Assembly: GCF_001039355.2 (NCBI RefSeq)
Contig: NW_019775181.1
Span: 1-64,000 of the forward strand
Reading direction: 5' to 3'
DNA from: Lingula anatina
Lineage: Eukaryota > Brachiopoda > Lingulata > Lingulida > Lingulidae
DNA length: 64,000 nt
Under the pieces are notes generated by a model, which worked only from the letters and a program-made list of their open reading frames with translations, was not told the origin of the DNA and ran no database searches. A program made the position numbers and the translations under genes. Each line of letters starts with the position of its first letter. The first letter of the stretch is position 1. This document shows, piece by piece, positions 61,801 through 64,000 of this stretch.

Positions 61801-64000
61801 TTTTAGTTAAAGCTGCTTAGATGTCTGAAGCTGCTAAACGATAATTAATTACCCCCTAGCAGCTTCAGTAGGCATGACAGACATCTTAGCTGTTAAAGTT
61901 GATGCAATTTAGCAAGAATCCCCTTGGAGATAGATTGATCCACAGTTAGTATGAGAGGGTCTGGGAATGTTCCCTATGGCCACATTAATTTTTAGATAGG
62001 AAACTAAAATGTGGCTTTGAGATAATCCAGATAAGGGGTTAAGAGTGTGATTGTTCACATTTTTTTCAAAGTAAACTATTGCAAGAAAACTAACTTTACT
62101 TGGAAAGGAGACTATAGCAGACATGCTGAAACCGTCAGTCTGATTGGTCATGACCAGCAAAATTTGTACGGCCTGTTAAAAATTGGAAATGGTGGGCCCA
62201 TACAACCAGTAAGAGTTTTCACAGCCACCATTTTGAATTTACAGTCATCATTCGACATACTTCACTAATAAAATTATATAAAGCCCAAAGCATTTTTCCC
62301 TTCCATTTCAAACTGACCACATTCACAAACAAAGTAAGCTACCTAATTGTAGTCTCCGTCTCAAACAAATAGGGTGATTTTCAGTCCGGCAAATTTTTCA
62401 TTACTGCCGGTCCAAATGTCGGGCCATTCTGAAAAGTTTTCCGGATGTCTGCTATAGACAAAAGCACTGCCTTCCAGCAAGTTGTGTTGTACTCGAGCAA
62501 AGAGAGGCATAGAATTTTAAGTGTGTTATCCAACTTATGACCTGTCCTAAACCTAGTTAGGTTTGACTCGAAATGTTTGTCACTACAACTTAATAGGTCT
62601 AGTGTAGAATGAATGTTGTAAGCATGTCCCACTTGTAAGTTCAAATGTGGCTGGTGGTACCTTCTTAGTAGGCAATATTCCCTTTCCATGCCTTAAAGGT
62701 TTTCTATATGGGATTTACCCACCAAATGAATAATGTAGACAAAGATAAGCTGACATTGAGAAAAATTCAAACATACATAGTATAACTTTAAACAGTTTCA
62801 AGAGAAGTTTTGTCATTTTGCAGGAGGAGAGTGGGACATTGTGATATTTACTACAGTGCGTTCCTTGCCCCAGTACCAGATAATCAAAAATCCAACGCAG
62901 GGATGGTGCCGAAAGAGCTTGGGCTTTATAACAGATGAACATCAAATTAATGTCGCACTTACAAGAGCCCGCAAAGGACTGATCATCATTGGTAACAATT
63001 TTTGTAATAAATTTTGTCAAAAAATAAATCCTAATTTAGGTTAGGTAGTGAGTTTATGAGTAATTGTCATCTTATTCTAAAATGTTCAAGGTAATTTTTT
63101 TAAGAAGTGCATGTATGTTAAGAAAATTGTAGTATTGATGCAATTTTATGCACAAAATTATACATGTCAAAAATATTTTTTGATTATGTATTTTAAAATT
63201 ACTATTCAAGCATTCTTTTCAAAATATTGTTTGCCAGTTTTGTTCAAATTGAAAAATTTCTGCATATGAGTGCCATTAATGTAGGATTAATAGTTTTAAA
63301 AAAAACTGATTTTGGAAAGGCACACTGTAAAATTAAAGACATAATATACTCTTTTCTGTTATAGGAAACAAGAATTTGTTAGGTTGTCATCCTGTGTGGA
63401 ATAGGCTGTTACAGCATTATAATGATCAGAATGCTGTTGTCAATGCTGAAGATTTTTTGCGAGATGGAATAAAAAGCAAGTAGACATTATATTTTTTAAT
63501 TGTAGTGGAAAATTAAAGTGAATTAATATATATGTTTAATTGAATAGAGAGATATAACTGCTGTGAGGTATCAGAATTTTTCTTCCTAACTAGTTACCAA
63601 GAGATTTGGATGTCCCCTGTTAACAGAATTAAAACAAAATAGAGATAGAGATAATTGAATAATGTGTTTGAGCTTTTGATTTCCCCATGCTCCTTTCCAC
63701 CCCTAATGCACTTGATATGTATTTTTAGCAAACTTTCCTTGTATTGGACTCATACAAAAGAAAGGAACTGAAGAAACCCTACTGGTGACTTGATTTGATA
63801 ATTTGCATATCAAATATTTCTCAATATAGACACAGAGAAACAGGGAAGAGATCCTACCTTCAGAAAAAGTAATTCATACTCAATTTTTATATGTATGCTT
63901 TTAGGTACTGAGTTCTACAAAAATTTAGCACCCAGGATGCAAAGACAACTTGATGTGGGAACATTTTACCAGGATGATGGTTTTTATGATGAGAGTGGTT
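21143..64000 (+). CDS. HELZ2: HELZ2-like TPR, zinc-finger, double-helicase, RNB ribonuclease protein (3' end outside window)
   Basis: At least 34 coding exons join in a continuous frame when one copy of each duplicated block is used, giving about 3,780 residues before the window ends. The order is: basic leader and 2A (1-124), TPR region (about 152-460), charged linker, CCCH/C2H2 zinc fingers (about 560-1140), HELZ/MOV10-type barrel region, SF1 helicase 1 (about 1513-1930), acidic linker, RNB (about 2355-2750), SF1 helicase 2 (from about 3216). Zinc fingers, helicase, RNB, helicase is the layout of vertebrate HELZ2 (PRIC285), an interferon-induced antiviral factor and nuclear-receptor coactivator with 3'-5' RNase activity. 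As far as I know human HELZ2 is about 2,650 residues and has neither TPRs nor 2A. An RNA-directed defence role is inferred by homology. Confidence 0.9.
21582..21927. mobile_element. TTAA-flanked MITE, copy 2
   Basis: Same family as 3142-3480: it shares 'cccatacttaccaatggtta' and 'tatagatctcata'. Ends GGGACTACAACT and AGTTGTAATCCCT are bounded by TTAA at 21578-21581 and 21928-21931. It lies in intron 2 of the HELZ2-like gene. Confidence 0.72.
22317..22426 (+). CDS. HELZ2: HELZ2-like exon 3: hydrophobic stretch plus 2A 'stop-carry-on' peptide
   Basis: The exon translates (after a split Gly) to HLSAGLRLLLLIGLLLLVAG followed by DVEANPGP and STTPGSEQ. D(V/I)ExNPG|P is the invariant 2A motif at which the ribosome skips the Gly-Pro bond; the break would fall between 22399 and 22400. 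The 15 residues before it are a Leu-rich hydrophobic helix, as in 2A-like signal sequences of sea-urchin NLR proteins. Acceptor is at 22316 (weak pyrimidine tract) or alternatively 22328; both keep frame. Donor CAG, gtttgt. Skipping this exon would shift the frame. No reverse transcriptase or ORF1 sequence flanks it, so a retrotransposon remnant is less likely, though an exapted one is possible. Confidence 0.75.
22455..23040. mobile_element. Cluster of three 'GATCAAATATGG' family MITEs
   Basis: Three adjacent copies, about 22455-22636, 22637-22822 and 22823-23040, each have subterminal 'atggtgaccca'-type and inverted 'ggccatatttgatccatgga'-type arms. Some ends carry 'gcacattcagaacag'. They sit in the intron directly after the 2A exon. 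Outer boundaries are approximate. Confidence 0.65.
23339..23625 (+). CDS. HELZ2: HELZ2-like exons 4-5 (short polar linker)
   Basis: Exon 4 is 23339-23370 (NNGEDPAKEE, phase 2 end). Exon 5 is 23577-23625 (LQAQSTSPGQPEAHDKE, phase 0 end). Both have GT-AG borders. They form a flexible linker between the 2A site and the TPR region. Confidence 0.7.
23681..23874. mobile_element. 'GATCAAATATGG' family MITE, copy in intron 5
   Basis: Ends 'gagcacattctgaacag' and 'ctgttctgaatgggctc' are inverted. Subterminal 'ccgtggatcaaatatgacc' and 'gggtcgccatatttgatcca' are inverted. About 194 bp and non-coding. Confidence 0.72.
24096..26092 (+). CDS. HELZ2: HELZ2-like exons 6-9: TPR region, first part
   Basis: Exons 24096-24302, 24593-24635, 25488-25603 and 25892-26092. 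Helical repeats of TPR type are visible: 'GKEPFKRGEFDVAAEHLSRA', then 'YFNRCLCYQMMGEGHYLMAL', and in exon 9 'GFNKQEYTKALAIYSKACKL'. TPRs mediate protein-protein contacts. Phases 0-1-0-0 are consistent. Confidence 0.82.
26874..26937 (+). CDS. HELZ2: HELZ2-like exon 10 (copy left of the gap)
   Basis: A 64-nt exon (NTVLGLHLQRVFRMISMKFQE, ending in phase 1) with acceptor tttcattgcag. A second copy is at 28176-28239. Joining both would give T+AA, an immediate stop, so only one is used. Confidence 0.75.
28176..28239 (+). CDS. HELZ2: HELZ2-like exon 10 (copy right of the gap)
   Basis: Identical in protein sequence to 26874-26937. It is part of the direct repeat 26468-27211 / 27770-28512 flanking the N-gap and probably the same genomic exon assembled twice. 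Confidence 0.7.
28370..29233. mobile_element. Foldback-like element with tandemly repeated inverted arms
   Basis: The left arm (28370-28500) holds about three copies of a unit like 'AAAAACACG..TAGACG' with 'GTAGTTATCAGATCAGACGA'. The right arm (about 29000-29233) holds about four copies of its reverse complement. Outermost ends GGGAGGCTGTTTA and TAAACCGCTGCCC are inverted. The central loop is unique and non-coding. A truncated left arm also ends the contig at 27069-27211. It lies in intron 10 of the HELZ2-like gene. Confidence 0.7.
29420..29595 (+). CDS. HELZ2: HELZ2-like exon 11: TPR
   Basis: Acceptor gttttcag; the exon encodes 'LDLMEDVYQSELVNNIKMKA', then a TPR helix pair 'HFYRAQCFCMSKMYKEAKEA' and 'IDTALQLAKEVRDLENLK', with donor gtaaaa in phase 0. 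It is the only one of five tandem copies with a proper acceptor. Reading through the donor reaches a stop in the next copy. Confidence 0.82.
29427..30366 (+). repeat. Five perfect tandem copies of a 187-bp exon-intron unit
   Basis: Units begin at 29427, 29614, 29801, 29988 and 30175 and appear identical base for base; a 5-base remnant follows. Each unit contains most of exon 11 plus 18 intron bases. Because 187 is not a multiple of three, read-through frames terminate. Copies 2-5 lack a pyrimidine-rich acceptor at the exon start and are presumably spliced out. Confidence 0.92.
30380..30540. repeat. Degenerate TGCTGCAAA/TTTGCAGCA-rich segment
   Basis: Repeated 'ttgcagcaa', 'ttgctgcaa' and 'ggctgcaaa' motifs in both orientations directly after the 187-bp array. 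Function unknown; it may be a simple-repeat derivative. Confidence 0.45.
31085..36737 (+). CDS. HELZ2: HELZ2-like exons 12-15: charged helical linker
   Basis: Exons 31085-31204, 31581-31620, 34641-34711 and 36560-36737 have consistent phases 0-1-0-1. They encode a Lys/Glu-rich linker including 'MLELRKLCTEEMEAIS', 'AKRHQEKIRKRYQ', 'TLKVKKIKYKQVPRKPEAGR' and 'TDEREIISKLDKLTDTSIPD'. No domain is recognised; the linker leads into the zinc fingers. The small exons were placed by phase and splice-site fit. Confidence 0.72.
32210..33840. repeat. Satellite array, about 310-bp unit, five copies
   Basis: Units start with 'taaaataatgatctccc' or variants near 32216, 32528, 32835, 33149 and 33455. Each contains 'gaactaatatgaaaactgca', 'ttgccttttcgtctcgctc', 'gatcgcgaacgatctccctc', a G-rich run and 'aaagataaaatgaaaa'. 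The unit has internal sub-repeats of 'gcgaacaatctcc' and is richer in CpG than its surroundings. It lies in intron 13 of the HELZ2-like gene. Confidence 0.85.
33940..34420. other. Coding-like island of unknown nature in intron 13
   Basis: Plus strand 34264-34419 reads 'IEYHIFKNDEIFKTYKTV' then 'CKEFFKRHSCRVLVVGDKNA' and a stop. On the minus strand, MAALSSSNMK followed by a donor gtaatg (about 34256 to 34226) looks like a first exon. CpG content is higher than in the surroundings. No family is recognised; it could be an exon of an antisense gene, a retrocopy fragment or chance. Confidence 0.2.
35198..35868. mobile_element. Element built of degenerate GAATGCA repeats with imperfect terminal inverted repeats
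   Basis: About 30 GAATG motifs in 650 bp (for example 'gaatgcacttgaattcg'). The left end 'CCCCCTTCGCACT' is an imperfect inverted match of the right end 'AGTGTGACAGGGG'. Non-coding; in intron 14 of the HELZ2-like gene. Confidence 0.5.
36130..36345. mobile_element. GATCGATC-family MITE, diverged copy nested in an older repeat
   Basis: It shares 'ttagatcgatctttccct' and the inverted 'ggttgatctagttggatgga' arms. The flanks (about 35890-36125 and 36345-36440) match 52620-52930, which lacks this element, so it inserted into that older interspersed repeat. Confidence 0.6.
37055..38287 (+). CDS. HELZ2: HELZ2-like exon 16: Cys-rich zinc-finger region
   Basis: A 411-codon exon with several Cys/His clusters: 'VCRKCFFMKP', 'DCCENGHRW', 'CAKGICTEGDCPKAH' (C-x4-C-x4-C-x3-H), 'YACRKCYIKN' and 'CVNIKSSNRCFRGKECTYAH' (C-x8-C-x5-C-x3-H, a canonical CCCH finger). 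Such fingers bind RNA and characterise HELZ2 N-termini. The acceptor is tatttcag and the donor GGTG, gtaagg. Confidence 0.88.
38491..38762. mobile_element. Composite MITE: 'GATCAAATATGG' arms around a CTCCACCTCCACA hairpin
   Basis: The outer part has 'acattcagaacag' and 'gtggatcaaacatggcgaa' with inverted 'gccatatttgacttgtggat'. The inner hairpin 38552-38704 has arms starting CCCTACATGAAAGCAAGA and is related to the hairpin at 2589-2697. Confidence 0.65.
39143..40369 (+). CDS. HELZ2: HELZ2-like exons 17-18: U1/matrin-type C2H2 finger and CCCH finger
   Basis: Exon 17 (39143-39431) encodes 'CKYCYKECNSKIQLERHFSS' followed by QKH, a C-x2-C-x12-H-x5-H finger of U1/matrin type. Exon 18 (40147-40369) completes a second finger, 'CEDGETCLYSG' through 'LCPFAHSEEEL'. 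Between the two exons lies a 58-bp minisatellite. Phases 2 and 0 match. Confidence 0.85.
39518..39908. repeat. 58-bp minisatellite, six to seven copies
   Basis: The unit 'ggcaggcaggacaccatgcc' followed by 'ttctgcaccactagatggtg' and 'ggcaccacagtggtgcat' repeats with substitutions between exons 17 and 18. It creates spurious Cys/His-rich frames on the minus strand. Confidence 0.88.
40768..42435 (+). CDS. HELZ2: HELZ2-like exons 19-21: pre-helicase beta-rich region
   Basis: Exons 40768-40911, 41155-41663 and 41965-42435. The sequence ('KDKGY'-type strands, 'LLLDFGQRPFLGVSLKVDVG', 'SDYIPCASNPSPL', 'HQLLLEEQKEQ') matches the segment preceding helicase 1 in HELZ/MOV10-family proteins, ending '...LPGELKK'. 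Phases 0-2-2 join cleanly to the Walker A exon. Confidence 0.82.
42868..43275. repeat. Tandem repeat, about 150-bp unit, three copies
   Basis: Each unit has 'ccgtattttc.ctt', 'actttaaatttactgagtgg', 'ctttgttt.ctaaagaggca' and a T-rich end. It lies in intron 21 just before an (ATTT)n tract. Confidence 0.75.
43560..43608. repeat. (ATTT)n microsatellite abutting an acceptor
   Basis: About 11 ATTT units ending 12 bases before the acceptor of the Walker A exon at 43621, where it may supply the pyrimidine tract. Confidence 0.9.
43621..45400 (+). CDS. HELZ2: HELZ2-like exons 22-24: SF1 helicase 1 core
   Basis: Exon 22 (43621-43815) has Walker A GAFGTGKT (43715-43738), the HELZ-type variant of GPPGTGKT. 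Exon 23 (44206-44983) has motif Ia/II, including IFIDEAGQALEPE (Walker B DEAG at 44462-44473), motif III 'LAGDNRQLLPKI', motif IV 'INYRSTPEISQF' and 'ITPYEGQ'. Exon 24 (45325-45400) leads to motif V. All residues expected for ATP hydrolysis are present, so an active RNA helicase is likely. Confidence 0.9.
45869..47885. mobile_element. 2-kb element with perfect 26-bp terminal inverted repeats and GGCCCAGATCTGGC sub-repeats
   Basis: Both ends begin CCCAGACAGCCTCAGTAATC and are inverted. The left subterminal region (45890-46330) is packed with 'ggcccagatctggcaatgtc'-like palindromic repeats in two blocks separated by poly(T). The interior contains poly(G), the N-gap 46768-47010 and no transposase that I can see. 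It fills most of intron 24 between helicase motifs IV and V. Flanks show at most an AA duplication. Confidence 0.75.
46768..47010. other. Assembly gap (243 N) inside the TIR element
   Basis: A run of N preceded by poly(G) and AT-rich junk; it is followed by two copies of a 37-bp unit ('gttttttagatgacgtagaa'). Any coding content of the element hidden here cannot be judged. Confidence 0.95.
48159..52116 (+). CDS. HELZ2: HELZ2-like exon 25: end of helicase 1, acidic linker and RNB ribonuclease
   Basis: A 3,958-nt exon. It opens with motifs V/VI (EFDAVILSTVRT, NTAMGRARRHILVVGDP), then an acidic Ser/Asp/Glu linker. The RNB core follows: TIDPKDSEDLDDALSV (from about 49700) retains all four catalytic aspartates in the D-x5-D-x-D-D spacing of RNase II/Dis3, followed by HMLPTELSTNFCSLLEGKDR and SSPIRRYMDLIVQRLL. 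The C-terminal third resembles the HELZ2 region between RNB and helicase 2 without a named fold. The intact metal site predicts active 3'-5' exoribonuclease. The donor is AACAG, gtacat. Confidence 0.92.
52341..54168 (+). CDS. HELZ2: HELZ2-like exons 26-28: start of SF1 helicase 2
   Basis: Exons 52341-52441, 53323-53469 and 54034-54168. They contain the Q-motif-like 'LPGINENQRKAVCQALSRPF' and a Walker A split by an intron: ...LIQGPPG at the end of exon 27 and TGKSLTGIRIVYLFVKW at the start of exon 28, together GPPGTGKS. Next comes 'VLYCGPSNKSVDVVT' (motif Ia). Confidence 0.9.
54361..55252 (+). CDS. HELZ2: HELZ2-like exons 29-30: helicase 2 motifs II-IV
   Basis: Exon 29 (54361-54875) ends with the Walker B region QCIVDECGMCIEADSLIPI; the motif is DECG (54810-54821), keeping the catalytic Asp-Glu but with Cys for the usual Ala. 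Exon 30 (55112-55252) has motif III VVLIGDHKQLRPIVLS and 'MLDIQYRM' (motif IV). The phase between exons is 0. Confidence 0.9.
55845..55905. repeat. (ATTT)n microsatellite
   Basis: About 14 ATTT/GTTT units upstream of exon 31 copy A. The corresponding tract in block B2 (about 60191-60210) is far shorter, as expected for alleles. Confidence 0.9.
55978..56702 (+). CDS. HELZ2: HELZ2-like exons 31-32, copy A
   Basis: Exons 55978-56208 and 56546-56702. Exon 31 follows QYRM directly (HRDIVEFPSQEFYSGKLKTG). Exon 32 contains RVIVLSQYRAQVSRVQEVLS, the conserved 'SQYRAQ' helicase motif, and ends STVVQSQG in phase 1. Copy B is at 60279-61009. Going from exon 32 of copy A into exon 31 of copy B gives GCA TAG, an immediate stop. 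Confidence 0.82.
57598..58766. mobile_element. Non-autonomous TTAA-specific transposon (piggyBac- or Sola3-like), 1.17 kb
   Basis: It is flanked by TTAA at 57594-57597 and 58767-58770; block B2 has a single TTAA at the matching site (about 61894). Ends GGAGCGGATGTA and TACATTCCCTCC are inverted repeats matching at 10 of 12 positions. No transposase frame is seen. The insertion interrupts a GATCGATC-family MITE, giving a nested order. It contains an unresolved base at 58485. Confidence 0.85.
60279..61009 (+). CDS. HELZ2: HELZ2-like exons 31-32, copy B
   Basis: Exons 60279-60509 and 60853-61009. The protein differs from copy A at a few residues: GKEQTLVVGNSDGG for GKEETLVVETPDGG, and SQYRDQVFRV for SQYRAQVSRV. 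Both copies have intact splice sites, so the sequence alone does not say which is the allele in use. They resemble two alleles of one locus. Confidence 0.75.
61730..61978. mobile_element. GATCGATC-family MITE, uninterrupted copy in block B2
   Basis: Inverted arms with 'tagatcaatctaacaagatc' and 'ggagatagattgatccac', and the core 'taattaattaccccctagc'. The counterpart in block B1 (57428-57597 and 58767-58856) is split by the TTAA transposon. A diverged copy lies near 36130-36345 in intron 14. Confidence 0.72.
62824..64000 (+). CDS. HELZ2: HELZ2-like exons 33-35: helicase 2 motifs V/VI and beyond the window
   Basis: Exon 33 (62824-62991) has motif V GEWDIVIFTTVRSLPQYQ and motif VI QINVALTRARKGLIIIG. 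Exon 34 (63365-63475) continues 'LGCHPVWNRLLQHYNDQNAV'. The only in-frame way into exon 35 (63905 onward, 'TEFYKNLAPRMQRQLDVG') is a GC-AG intron with donor gcaagt at 63476. Without splicing, the frame would end 3 codons later at TAG. The gene runs off the right edge. Confidence 0.85.

Larger units (their letters stand above)
59828..62663. repeat. Duplicate block B2 (twin of 55447-59538)
   Basis: It lacks the TTAA insertion and so gives the empty-site sequence. It carries exons 31-32 copy B and runs into the unique sequence with exon 33. Probably the alternative haplotype. Confidence 0.82.

Overview
This window is nuclear DNA of an animal: AT-rich, intron-rich, with GT-AG splice sites and many small transposons. 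It is most likely a marine invertebrate (lophotrochozoan or invertebrate deuterostome); I cannot name the species. Single unresolved bases at 2396, 7149, 58485 and 59539 and N-gaps at 27212-27769 and 46768-47010 show a draft assembly of a probably heterozygous individual.

Two host genes, arranged head to head, explain nearly all convincing coding signal. On the minus strand, 18158 down to 4319, is a complete 12-exon gene for a scaffold protein of about 914 residues: long disordered N-terminus, one PDZ domain, two PH domains. On the plus strand, from a 5' exon near 20290 to beyond the right edge, is a gene of at least 35 exons for a HELZ2-like protein of more than 3,750 residues. Its order is: basic N-terminal exon, a 2A translational-recoding exon, TPR repeats, CCCH and U1/matrin-like zinc fingers, SF1 helicase 1, a giant 3.96-kb exon carrying the end of helicase 1 and a complete RNB ribonuclease core, then SF1 helicase 2. 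The roughly 310 bp between the two 5' ends probably acts as a shared promoter and carries one IRF-like element.

The most interesting signal is exon 3 of the HELZ2-like gene (22317-22426). It encodes a leucine-rich hydrophobic stretch ending in GDVEANPGP, the 2A 'stop-carry-on' signature. The exon is needed to keep the frame between the start codon and the rest of the protein. The gene may therefore yield two products from one open frame: a basic leader of about 115 residues and the helicase-nuclease beginning at Pro.

Three exon-containing blocks occur twice in direct orientation: 5024-7148 with 8045-10239, 26468-27211 with 27770-28512, and 55447-59538 with 59828-62663. Each abuts an unresolved base or gap, and in each case using both copies would break the reading frame. 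They look like unmerged haplotypes or assembly overlaps rather than functional exon duplications. A perfect five-fold 187-bp repeat of a TPR exon (29427-30361) is a separate case. The rest of the introns is filled by MITE families (two of them TTAA-targeting), a foldback element, a 2-kb terminal-inverted-repeat element, a 310-bp satellite and several minisatellites. The interval 1-4318 holds no gene I can support, only repeats and one doubtful exon.
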